From: Oscillospiraceae bacterium
GTDB lineage: Bacteria; Bacillota; Clostridia; Oscillospirales; Ruminococcaceae
DNA: 42,561 bases
Reading direction: 5' to 3'
Assembly: GCA_021200775.1 (NCBI GenBank)
Contig: JAJQGB010000015.1
Span: 1-42,561, forward strand
The stretch's first letter is position 1; every line of letters begins with the position of its first letter. Positions 31,818-40,973 of this stretch are shown piece after piece. Position numbers and translations under genes: made by a program. Under the pieces are notes generated by a model. It saw only the letters and a list, made by a program, of their open reading frames with translations, made no database searches and was not told the DNA's origin.

Positions 31818-34163
31818 ATGTACGGCTATGAATGGACGGATGAATATGGAATATTCCGTCTGACGATAGATGCAAAGATACAAAAAGAAATCCGCCCGGT
31901 ATTTCACGAAGAATTGGATTTCTTTGGCATGGACAAATATTGGGATTATCCTCATGACACGGACGCTCCTCTTTTATGGGCAGAGGGTGTTCGCAGATAT
32001 GTTTTAAATGGCGTCCCGGTTGCTGATGCTCTGGGCGGCAATTTCTATGCAAAACCCACTGTCAAGCTTTTGACTGACGAAAGGCTTCAATTAAAGCCGA
32101 TAGATACCGATCGCCTATATGAGATCAACAAAAATCTTCTTATAAGCCTTGAACACAAGGCTATTGCCTTTATTCGGGAACAATATAAAATTTATTCCGA
32201 AAAAGGCTTTTCTTTTATATGTGCCTTTTCCGGCGGCAAAGACTCGTTGGTTCTTCTTGACCTTGTTGCAAAAGCCTTGGCACCGAGCGATTTTTACGTC
32301 ATGTTCAGCAACACCGGCATGGAGCTTTCCGACACTCTTAAATCAGTTGAAAGAGCAAAGCAACACTGGTCTCAACTAAGATTTGAAGAAGCCAAAAGCC
32401 ATATGGATCCGGCTGAAAGTTGGCAAGAATTCGGACCTCCCGCAAGTAGAATTCGTTGGTGTTGTGTTGTTCATAAATCCGTGCCGACAATTTTGAAACT
32501 AAGAGAATTGACTGGCGATTATAATGCAAAAGCAGTAGTATACGACGGAGTGCGTGCAGAAGAGAGCCCTCGTAGAGCCAAGTATGATGAGGTAAGTATT
32601 GGAGCAAAGAATATAAGTCAAGTCAATGTCAGTCCAATACACAAGTGGAACAATGCGGAGCTTTATTGCCATATCTTTAAAAATCACATTTTGTTTAACG
32701 ATGCCTATCGAAAGGGACTATTTAGAGTCGGCTGTATGGTTTGCCCTATGTCTTCTGACTGGTATGATGGTATTACAGGAATATGTTATCAACATGACGT
32801 CAAAGAGTTGCGTTCTTTTGTGGAAGAATATGCGAAAAACGTAAAAAGCGAGAAAGCCCAAAAGAAGTATATCGAAGATGGCGGTTGGAAGACACGAGTC
32901 GGCGGAAGATTTTTGCCACATGGTGGCAACCGTGTAAAAGAAAAAATAGATGTAAAAAGTATTTCATTTACAATAGAAGAACCTTTACAGAGCTGGTTAG
33001 AGGTTTCTAAAATTCTTGGAGTAGTCACGGAGTTTAATGGCAAAGAAGGAATCCAAAAAATTGGAGATTTCAATTATAGTTTTGTTATAGAAAGCCACGA
33101 AAGTGGTTTTACTGTTTCATACAGCCCTTTTAAGAGCATGGACAGGTTTGTAATTTCTCACTTAAGGGGCGTTGCTAACAAAGTTGCGTATTGTAAAGGA
33201 TGCAAGGCGTGTGAAGTTCAATGCCCCACTGGAGCATTTACGATACAGCCAAACAGAAAGATACTTATTCGGGAATCTCTCTGCGTACATTGCTCAAATT
33301 GTATTAAATTTACAGATAAGGGCTGCTTAATTGCAAAATCACTTTCAGTAACATCAGGAGGAACAGGTATGGACTTAAAAGGAATGAATTGTTATCAAAA
33401 TTTCGGGTTTCAACAAAGCTTCTTGGAACACTTTATGCAGTATGGCGTTGATTGTTTTTCTCGAATGGAATTGGGTACGCTTCAGTATACAGCTCTGAAA
33501 AAGTGGCTTGAGCATAGTTGCATGATTGAAATATCTCCAACAGACAAATCTATATCTGTTACTGAGTTAGGAAAAAAGCTTTGTGCTTTCGGACCTTATA
33601 ACCCACTAACGTGGGCTATAATTTGGGCAAACCTCGCCTATAATTCAGTCATTTGTAGATGGTATTGTCTGAATATTGATATCGGTGATACATATGAGAT
33701 TGGAGATTTAGTTACTATGTTAGGAGATACCTATTCTCCTACTACAAGAAAAAATGCAGTAAGTTCATTGTTGTCCACTTTCCGCAATTCTCCCATCGGT
33801 GCATCCATCAAGCAGGGCTTGCCGATTGAGCAGACTAAGAATACTTTTGCTTATTGCCGTGAGGGTTGGGATTATCCTGATGCGGTGGCGTTACTTTATG
33901 CGTTGTATCTTTATTCTGAGCATACGGGATTGAAGACGTTTACGTTTACCGAGCTTGTAAATGCTCATGCAAACCCGGACGCAAAGGGAATTTCTCCTCA
34001 TGACATCTACGGAATTGATGTCAAAGCGTTCCGGGATAAGATTCAGGGTCTTGCAAATATGTATCAAGACTATATTCGGGTTTCATTTGTCGCAAATATA
34101 GATAATATCATCCTCGGAGATTATACCAGTAACGATATACTGAATCTCGCAGAAGAAGAGTAA
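31818..34163 (+). CDS. brxP: BREX type 4 BrxP: PAPS reductase-like ATPase with ferredoxin and DUF4007 domains
   Basis: A 781-aa fusion. Residues 105-320 are a PAPS reductase/DndC-like domain with the PP-loop SGGKDS (138-143), 'NTGMELSDTL', a CC pair (215-216) and GCMVCP (305-310), the cysteines expected to hold an iron-sulphur cluster. Residues 459-500 carry ferredoxin motifs CKGCKACEVQC and CVHCSNC. From about 520 the DUF4007-like domain ('FQQSFLEHFMQYGVD', 'KKLCAFGPYNPLTWAIIWANLAYN'). PAPS-reductase plus DUF4007 is the signature of type 4 BREX. The sulphur chemistry or its target has not been settled for the family. GGGAG lies 9 bases before the ATG. The gene lies between the HNH gene and brxC. 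Confidence 0.85.
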   Translation: MYGYEWTDEYGIFRLTIDAKIQKEIRPVFHEELDFFGMDKYWDYPHDTDAPLLWAEGVRRYVLNGVPVADALGGNFYAKPTVKLLTDERLQLKPIDTDRLYEINKNLLISLEHKAIAFIREQYKIYSEKGFSFICAFSGGKDSLVLLDLVAKALAPSDFYVMFSNTGMELSDTLKSVERAKQHWSQLRFEEAKSHMDPAESWQEFGPPASRIRWCCVVHKSVPTILKLRELTGDYNAKAVVYDGVRAEESPRRAKYDEVSIGAKNISQVNVSPIHKWNNAELYCHIFKNHILFNDAYRKGLFRVGCMVCPMSSDWYDGITGICYQHDVKELRSFVEEYAKNVKSEKAQKKYIEDGGWKTRVGGRFLPHGGNRVKEKIDVKSISFTIEEPLQSWLEVSKILGVVTEFNGKEGIQKIGDFNYSFVIESHESGFTVSYSPFKSMDRFVISHLRGVANKVAYCKGCKACEVQCPTGAFTIQPNRKILIRESLCVHCSNCIKFTDKGCLIAKSLSVTSGGTGMDLKGMNCYQNFGFQQSFLEHFMQYGVDCFSRMELGTLQYTALKKWLEHSCMIEISPTDKSISVTELGKKLCAFGPYNPLTWAIIWANLAYNSVICRWYCLNIDIGDTYEIGDLVTMLGDTYSPTTRKNAVSSLLSTFRNSPIGASIKQGLPIEQTKNTFAYCREGWDYPDAVALLYALYLYSEHTGLKTFTFTELVNAHANPDAKGISPHDIYGIDVKAFRDKIQGLANMYQDYIRVSFVANIDNIILGDYTSNDILNLAEEE

Positions 34164-34176
34164 GGGAGAGACTGTC

Positions 34177-37100
34177 ATGGCTATTAGTAAGTATTGTAAT
34201 TACCTTGAAATGAGTCCTAATTTCGAGTCGGTAGTAGATATTGATGCCGATACTCGAAATAAAGATCTGTGGCGGGAGTATATCGTCGGAGATGATATGG
34301 AAAAGCTAATGAATGTGCTTTGTCAGTCGCTCAATAATGAAGAACCCGACAGCAGACGTTCATTTTGGATTGAGGGAACCTATGGCACCGGCAAGAGCTA
34401 TGCGGCTATTGTTGTAAAGCACTTGATAGAAGAAAAGCCGGAGGTTGTTGACGCATTTCTTGCTGGAAACAGCCGGCTTCAGCCCTATCGCAACCGCTTT
34501 ATGAAATGCCGTGCAAAAGACAAGGGTGATTATCTTGTTATCTGGAAAACCGGATGCACGGGCATTCGTGACGGCAATGCTCTTCTTATGGAAGCCGAGA
34601 AAGCCATCAGAGATGCACTTGCCGCAAAATTTGGTGACAAGGCGGACTATGGCAGTAACTCCTTGCAGGATGCTATACTCAAGGTGGTAGATAATCCTGC
34701 AAATAACTGGTCATACATAATTGAGAATTCCGAGCTGAGTGAAGACTTCAGCAGTGTAGAAGAACTGAGAAAAAGCCTGAAGAACGGCAATATCAATGCT
34801 CTTCAGAAGACTGCGAATATCATTCGCAAAAATAATTGGGGACTCATAGACAGCGTTGAAACTTTTAAAAAGTGGGTCAGTGATGTTATTGATAGCAACG
34901 GCTTGTCAAAGTCAGGAATATTCTTCATCTGGGATGAGTTTACTGAGTATGTAGCCAATAGCGAAGATCACACCATTCTTCAGCAACTTTCGGAGTTTTG
35001 CAAGGTTCAGCCATTCTTTATGCTGTTTGTTGTACACAAGACAACAGCTATGGTAGAGAGAATGACAAGTGAACGATATCAGCAAATCACGCACCGATTC
35101 CACAGTGTTTCATTCAGTATTTCTCAGGATGCCGCCTTCGATCTGATCGCTGGTTCTATCAAGATACGCAATGGTATGGAAGAGCATTGGAAAGAAGCAC
35201 GCAGTGAAGTTATTAAAAGAATACACCCATATCTTCCCGATATCTCAGGAATTGATGATAAAATCAGTGAGCGAATTGAACATCTTTGCCCTATGCACCC
35301 GATGACCATAAGGCTTCTTTCTCGTGTGGCAGAAAACTATGCGGCTTCTCAGCGCACTATGTTCCGTTTTATGAAAGATCAAGCGAACAGTGAGTTGGGA
35401 TTTGTAGGCTATATTCAGAATTACGGTCCGGATGATCAGGCTTGCTGGTTGACTCCTGATTGGCTTTGGGATTATTTCTTTACCCGTGAGAGCGACTTTT
35501 CCGATAAAGAAACCAAGGTGCCGGAATATATCCGTCACTATGAAACCAACAAACATCTCGTTGAAAACGACGAGAACGCTTTGCGTATATTCAAGACGGC
35601 AATGCTCTTGATGGCTCTTATGACCACTACAAAGGGCATGTACAGCACCAAGAGAGCAAAAGACGGAGTGGCTAATACTGTAGAGTGTCTTGAAAACTGT
35701 CTTGCAGGAGTTATCCCGAAAGAGACAGTCAACGATATGCTCAATACGATGGTTGACAGCAAGATTCTCGTCTTGGACAAGGCTGCTAACGGAGATGTAA
35801 GACTTCAGCTTCCGTTCAGCGGTACTGGCGATTCGTTTAGTTCTAAGTACAAAGATAACGATAAAAAGTATACCCGCTATAAGATGTTTGAAAAGGGCGG
35901 TGTATTTTCCGAAGCATTTGAGAAAAATGCTCTGGATCCAAATGAAGCTTTGTCTCGCCGAATAAAGGTTGCTGTCTGTTGTTCTGAAACAATATCTATC
36001 AATGCTCGATTGGAAGAGGTTAAAAAGGAACTTGAAAAGAACACATATAAGCTGGGATTATTGGTTGTCGTTGTTAAAAACGATATAGAGATAAATACGG
36101 TACAATTAACTTTGCAACAGAAAATAACAGAAGTAAACGAGCCGAGGCTTGTTATTGCTCTTTGCAGACAGCCGTTGAACGATGAAGACCGTAATAAATG
36201 GCTTACCGCTATCACTAAGCAGGAATTAGCGGCAGAAGCAGGTCAGACTGGATCAGTGTCTCAATACAAAGCAGAAGCGGAAAAGGTTGTGACTTCTTGG
36301 GCTAGTTCTGCAACAACTGGTGGAAGAATTACTGCTTTTAACGGGAGCGAATCATATAGTAACATTTACGGTATGCGCAATCTCTGCAATAGTATTATTC
36401 GCAATCAAGTTATGAAAAAGATTTTTAAGTTTGCTCCTGAAAATATAGTTCCTACTAATACTGTTTATAGACCTTGCAGTGAAAATGCAGTTCTAGCGGG
36501 AGTGCAACGGAAGAGTGGAAATAGTCAGTTTAACGGAGTGCTGAATTCCTTAAAACAAGCGGGTGTTCTTGAATTTCATACGATTGATGAACTCATAGCT
36601 GCTAAAGACAGTGGAAGCAAGCAGGCGGAATGTGTTGCTGAAATGGCGGAACTTGTGAAGAAGGAAATGGATTCCGGACATCGTGTTAATCTGAGTGATT
36701 TATGGGATACGCTTCAGAAAGAACCGTTTGGTTACTACAATACGATAGCCTGTGGTATCCTGCTTGGCTTTGTCTTCTCATGCTATAAGGATAGCAAGTT
36801 CTCATGGACGGACAATATGCAGGCTACACATCCTCTCAACGAATCTCACATCAGCAAAATGGTTTCTATGATGTGTAGTGGGAAGATGACGAATGACTAT
36901 GTTTCCGCTGGGTCATTAACATGGCAGAATTTCAGTGATTATCTTGGAAATATATTTAATCTTTCTCAAGGACAGCTTGCAGAACAGACTACAGGCTGGC
37001 ATTATGTCAGAGAAGCTGTAACTAAATGTGGGTCTCCTTTCTGGGCATTAAAGTATTTGCCGGAAAACTCATGGAGCAGTGAAGATCATCGTGATGCTGC

Positions 37101-38394
37101 AAGCAAAATAATTGACGGTATTGGTGAATTTATTTCTCATGGTGACAGCAGTGAATGTGAAGCCGTCATGAGCGATACGTTACAGTTGTTTAACGGACGT
37201 GGAAAGATAAAGAAGACTTTGGCAAGTGATTTTCAGGATAAAAGCACCATGAATGAAGCGTTTCGCACATTTCTCTTCGAGTCGTCACCGGAACTGAAAG
37301 AAGTTGTAGAGCGACTTTCAGTTCATTCCGAAGAGCTGAGCGATAAAGTACAATCAGTTATGCAGGGTGCCATCTATTCATGGACTGAGGAGGAAGTAGA
37401 AGAGAAACTTGGCGTCGTCACTGAACACTACAGATTATTGGAAGCAATCGGGAATGCTCAGGGGACTGTTTACCATAGCATGGGAAAAGCTAAGCAAGAC
37501 ACGGCAGCTTTATTCGGCGTTTTAAGAATTCCTTTGGATGCTATTAAGCCGCTTAATAAGCCTTGGTTTTCTGCACTCAAAGTTTTTGAGAAAGTCGCTT
37601 TTTCTGACACTGACTTAATGAGCCTTGAAGAGCAGGAGCAGGCAATTTCTGACTTAAATCAATATGGTGCTGCTGCGATGGATTGCTTGAAGAGTGGAAA
37701 GTCAGTTCTCGAAGATATTCTTGCCAGCCACGATATTTCTTGCACAAAGGACGAGCTTTCATCCGTTTATAGTGGACTGTCTGATTGCAGATACAATATG
37801 ACGCTAACACAGTTTAATAAGGAGTTGAACGCTCAGCTCGATAAGATCAGTCTCGCAAGAAACAAATCACGTTTACTTGAGTTGTGGATCTCTATCACTG
37901 GTAAGGAATCCATCAAAGAATGGTGCAATGTGTATGGCGTTCCATTGCTGTGGATTGTTCCTGATGAATTAAGCAGTAGTTTTAGAACATTGCTTAATGT
38001 CCAAAATCGAAAGAGTGTTGATAATAAGTCTGTAGAAAATGCTATAAATTCATTACAGAATATGGACACGTCTATCCTTAACGATGAAGACAAGATTCAA
38101 AAAGCGTTCAAGTCTTTGATTGGTAAGGAATTCTCGCAGTTTTGGGATGAAAACAAAGACGGCATCATTGCGGATACTAAGTACAAGATGGGTAATGACA
38201 TGAGTTTATGGTCAGTACAGGGATTGTCGGAACTTCTATCAAGCCTCAAAAGGCGGCAAAAAGAAAAAGCAAAGAAAGAAAAACTTGCGAACGCAAAAAA
38301 CACAGTTCGAGCCATGCAAGAAACCGTTTTAAAGAACCGTGTTGCCGCATTCCTCGATGAACATCCTGAATATTGTGATAGATTTACAGACTAA
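34177..38394 (+). CDS. brxC: BREX P-loop ATPase BrxC/PglY
   Basis: A 1405-aa cytoplasmic AAA-type protein, the largest BREX subunit; its ATPase activity is required for defence. Walker A is GTYGTGKS (67-74); Walker B is FFIWDEFTEY (249-258). After that a long helical region (sensor-like 'VVHKTTAMVERMTSERYQQ' at about 287-305, and 'LCPMHPMTIRLLSRVAENYAASQRTMFRFM') leads to a C-terminal part with coiled-coil segments (1360-1400 basic/acidic). GGGAGAG precedes the ATG 14 bases after brxP. Alternative: an unrelated STAND/DUF499 ATPase, less likely given brxP and pglZ beside it. Confidence 0.85.
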   Translation: MAISKYCNYLEMSPNFESVVDIDADTRNKDLWREYIVGDDMEKLMNVLCQSLNNEEPDSRRSFWIEGTYGTGKSYAAIVVKHLIEEKPEVVDAFLAGNSRLQPYRNRFMKCRAKDKGDYLVIWKTGCTGIRDGNALLMEAEKAIRDALAAKFGDKADYGSNSLQDAILKVVDNPANNWSYIIENSELSEDFSSVEELRKSLKNGNINALQKTANIIRKNNWGLIDSVETFKKWVSDVIDSNGLSKSGIFFIWDEFTEYVANSEDHTILQQLSEFCKVQPFFMLFVVHKTTAMVERMTSERYQQITHRFHSVSFSISQDAAFDLIAGSIKIRNGMEEHWKEARSEVIKRIHPYLPDISGIDDKISERIEHLCPMHPMTIRLLSRVAENYAASQRTMFRFMKDQANSELGFVGYIQNYGPDDQACWLTPDWLWDYFFTRESDFSDKETKVPEYIRHYETNKHLVENDENALRIFKTAMLLMALMTTTKGMYSTKRAKDGVANTVECLENCLAGVIPKETVNDMLNTMVDSKILVLDKAANGDVRLQLPFSGTGDSFSSKYKDNDKKYTRYKMFEKGGVFSEAFEKNALDPNEALSRRIKVAVCCSETISINARLEEVKKELEKNTYKLGLLVVVVKNDIEINTVQLTLQQKITEVNEPRLVIALCRQPLNDEDRNKWLTAITKQELAAEAGQTGSVSQYKAEAEKVVTSWASSATTGGRITAFNGSESYSNIYGMRNLCNSIIRNQVMKKIFKFAPENIVPTNTVYRPCSENAVLAGVQRKSGNSQFNGVLNSLKQAGVLEFHTIDELIAAKDSGSKQAECVAEMAELVKKEMDSGHRVNLSDLWDTLQKEPFGYYNTIACGILLGFVFSCYKDSKFSWTDNMQATHPLNESHISKMVSMMCSGKMTNDYVSAGSLTWQNFSDYLGNIFNLSQGQLAEQTTGWHYVREAVTKCGSPFWALKYLPENSWSSEDHRDAASKIIDGIGEFISHGDSSECEAVMSDTLQLFNGRGKIKKTLASDFQDKSTMNEAFRTFLFESSPELKEVVERLSVHSEELSDKVQSVMQGAIYSWTEEEVEEKLGVVTEHYRLLEAIGNAQGTVYHSMGKAKQDTAALFGVLRIPLDAIKPLNKPWFSALKVFEKVAFSDTDLMSLEEQEQAISDLNQYGAAAMDCLKSGKSVLEDILASHDISCTKDELSSVYSGLSDCRYNMTLTQFNKELNAQLDKISLARNKSRLLELWISITGKESIKEWCNVYGVPLLWIVPDELSSSFRTLLNVQNRKSVDNKSVENAINSLQNMDTSILNDEDKIQKAFKSLIGKEFSQFWDENKDGIIADTKYKMGNDMSLWSVQGLSELLSSLKRRQKEKAKKEKLANAKNTVRAMQETVLKNRVAAFLDEHPEYCDRFTD

Positions 38395-38409
38395 GAGGTG
38401 AATAGACGG

Positions 38410-40770
38410 ATGACAATTCAAGAAGCCGTATCAAAGCTACAAAACGAGAGACAGAATAAAGTTCCTTCGCGCTTCCCTTGCCGTGCAATTATGGTGAGCA
38501 ACATCGAACAGTATTGCTTTCTTCTTTCCGAACTAAAGAAAATCAATGGTACCAGAGTGATAAAGTCTGATGAGCTTTTTTCGAGCCCTGATGTCATGCC
38601 GAATTATTCAAACCTTATGGTTGATTCATATCACGATGAGTGGGTGATTTTGACCGGTGTAAGTGAATATTTGCGACTGTTCTCAAAAAGTGAAGCTGAA
38701 AATAGACGCTTTATCACACTTTGGAAAAACCATGTACCAGCAACTAGCATAGGGAGGATTATAATACCGCTTTGGGGATGTGAAGCACAGTGGTATGACC
38801 CTTCTTTGAATTTGTCCTTTGATGAACGGCAGGAGGATTTTTACCTCAACTGTATAGATTCACAAGCTTCTGATAATGAGCAAGAGATGAGCTTATTGAT
38901 ACTATCAAACGCTTTTGAACAACAACTTTCGATGTTTGAATATGAAGGTTCAAAACAATTTATCGGAATCAAAGCTTGGCTTGAATATTGGGAGAATCCT
39001 TCTGAACCTGACAGGTCTTTTATTTTAGTAACGAGGCAATATAACGGCATTGCTACAACAAGTGGCAATGTGGAAATCAGAGTTATTAAGAACAAGCTTG
39101 AATTTATTCAAGAAAATATGTTGGGAGGAATTAATCTTACAAAAGATAACTGCTCTCCTGAAATGCAAGAAGAGCTTTTTGACTTTGCTAAACAGAATAC
39201 GCCATTAGATGCTGCTCTGTTAAAGCTGTTTAACCTTTCGGCTTTTTCTGAAATAGATGTCATGAGAAAATGGAAGTCTGGTTCAGACAGTTATCGTGGG
39301 TTTGTTTGGCTTTGGTATCAACTTTATTCTGATGAAAGCTATTTAAGCTATTGCTTCAGCAGAGCGAGCGACGTCTGCGAGATCCTCTCTCTTGTAACTC
39401 ATGAGATATTTTATGTTTGGCGTACCAAGTCTCAGTGGATTGATGAATTTAAATCGTTGCGCTCTGTCATGAGTTTGACACCGGATTCGGATTACTATAG
39501 TGAAGTTGATAGAATTCCCGAATTTGAAGAAAGGTTAGATTTCCTTTCGGGTTCAATACAAGACGATCGTGTTTATCTCGTTAAAATGGTTGGTCAATGG
39601 CTCAAAGTAAATCCAGCTCAGGCTAAAGAAAGCAAGAAGCTGAAAGAAATATTCCCTGAACTAGGAGCGTATCTTTCTCGGGATATTGATGTTCTTAAGA
39701 ATGATATAGGAGATTACCTATCAAGATACAAAGTATATAAGCTTGAAAATACTCTTCCGATGGATGAAGAAGTATATTTTGGCGGGGTAAATGCAGAGTC
39801 TCTTGAGAAACGATATTCGATACTGTCTCAATATGAGGATGATGAAACACTCATACTTTGGGTTGATGCTCTTGGAGCAGAATGGCTTTCGCTACTACAT
39901 TGGGCGTTAGTGAGCAAAAGTAAGTGCAATATTAAGCGAGTTGAATTGGCACAAGCGACATTGCCTACGGAAACTTGTTTTAACGAGCAATGGAAAGCAA
40001 TGAACGTTGCCTACAATAAGCTGAATGGTTTGGATAAGTTGGCTCATAAAGGTGCTGTTGATGATCCTAGTTACTATTCTTGCATTGTAGAGCAAATGAA
40101 TTTTGTCACCGGAATTAGTGATAAGGTTTCTTCGTTACTAAGCGACTATCGAAGAGTTGTAATTACTGGCGACCACGGGACAAGTCGTCTTGCGGCACGC
40201 TTCTTCCACAGTAGAGAAGGCTTGGCTGCACCAAAGAATGCAGAAGTATATAGCCACGGTAGATATTGTAAGATTATTGGTGATAATGAAGGACACTACG
40301 AGAACACAAAGATTGTTAAGGGAAAAGACGAAAATGTGTATTCGGTGTTTGGCAATTATGATCATTATAAATTGCCGGGGTTTGCAACAAATGCTGACGA
40401 TGATAAAGCTACTTTCGGAGAGATACATGGTGGAGCAACTCCGGAGGAGATGATTGTACCCGTAATTGTTGTAGAAGGAGATAAAGAAATTAAGCTTACA
40501 GCTAAATGGAAAGAGTCGTCTGTAAAAATTTCCATAAAAAAAGCCAAGCTTTCTATTACCTTTAACCACACTGTCGAGCATATAACTGCAAGAATCAAAG
40601 ATAGCTTTGGAGAGACCACCGATGTTGGCAATAAGACCTGGCAGATTGTATTTGCAAATGCAAAGGCGGGGAATTACCATGTCGAAATAATTGCGGATGG
40701 ACAAATGGTTGATATGCCTGATGTTACGTTTCAATCTGCACTTGGTGGGGATGGTGATTTGCCGTGGTGA
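38410..40770 (+). CDS. pglZ: BREX alkaline-phosphatase-like protein PglZ
   Basis: A 786-aa core BREX protein with an alkaline phosphatase superfamily domain. Metal-binding motifs: LWVDALGAEW (D486) and TGDHGTSRLA (D588, H589). The first 450 residues are the variable N-terminal helical part. The C-terminal 'GGATPEEMIVPVIVVEG' motif (about 676-692) is the family's usual end of the phosphatase domain; a beta-sandwich tail follows. Role: probable phosphodiesterase or structural activity, essential to BREX; exact chemistry debated. Start 38410 has GAGGTG 9 bases upstream; a GTG at 38398 would overlap this site. Stop overlaps the next gene by 7 bases. Confidence 0.86.
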   Translation: MTIQEAVSKLQNERQNKVPSRFPCRAIMVSNIEQYCFLLSELKKINGTRVIKSDELFSSPDVMPNYSNLMVDSYHDEWVILTGVSEYLRLFSKSEAENRRFITLWKNHVPATSIGRIIIPLWGCEAQWYDPSLNLSFDERQEDFYLNCIDSQASDNEQEMSLLILSNAFEQQLSMFEYEGSKQFIGIKAWLEYWENPSEPDRSFILVTRQYNGIATTSGNVEIRVIKNKLEFIQENMLGGINLTKDNCSPEMQEELFDFAKQNTPLDAALLKLFNLSAFSEIDVMRKWKSGSDSYRGFVWLWYQLYSDESYLSYCFSRASDVCEILSLVTHEIFYVWRTKSQWIDEFKSLRSVMSLTPDSDYYSEVDRIPEFEERLDFLSGSIQDDRVYLVKMVGQWLKVNPAQAKESKKLKEIFPELGAYLSRDIDVLKNDIGDYLSRYKVYKLENTLPMDEEVYFGGVNAESLEKRYSILSQYEDDETLILWVDALGAEWLSLLHWALVSKSKCNIKRVELAQATLPTETCFNEQWKAMNVAYNKLNGLDKLAHKGAVDDPSYYSCIVEQMNFVTGISDKVSSLLSDYRRVVITGDHGTSRLAARFFHSREGLAAPKNAEVYSHGRYCKIIGDNEGHYENTKIVKGKDENVYSVFGNYDHYKLPGFATNADDDKATFGEIHGGATPEEMIVPVIVVEGDKEIKLTAKWKESSVKISIKKAKLSITFNHTVEHITARIKDSFGETTDVGNKTWQIVFANAKAGNYHVEIIADGQMVDMPDVTFQSALGGDGDLPW

Positions 40771-40961
40771 GAAAAGTATGCTGCGAGTGTGGCAAAGTGC
40801 TTAAGAAAGATGAAATAGCACTTTCGAAAAAGCTTCTTGATGTTGATACAGAGGACTTTTATTGCCTCTCTTGTATGGCGGAAAACTTTAGCTGTGATGT
40901 TGAAGACCTTAAAACTAAGATCAGAGAACTCAAAGAGCAAGGATGTACACTTTTCTTGTAG
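40764..40961 (+). CDS. small zinc-ribbon protein between pglZ and brxL
   Basis: A 65-aa protein with CxxC...CxxC: VCCECGKVL near the N-terminus and YCLSCMAENF at about 38-46, likely one zinc ribbon, then a short helical tail ending GCTLFL. It starts at GTG 40764 (or GTG 40767), overlapping the pglZ stop, so translation is coupled. Not recognised as a known BREX subunit. The zinc ribbon suggests protein-protein or nucleic-acid contact. Its fixed place inside the BREX core makes a role in the system likely. No Shine-Dalgarno of note beyond GGTGGGGATG inside pglZ. Confidence 0.65.
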   Translation: MVRKVCCECGKVLKKDEIALSKKLLDVDTEDFYCLSCMAENFSCDVEDLKTKIRELKEQGCTLFL

Positions 40962-40973
40962 GAGGATAAGCTT

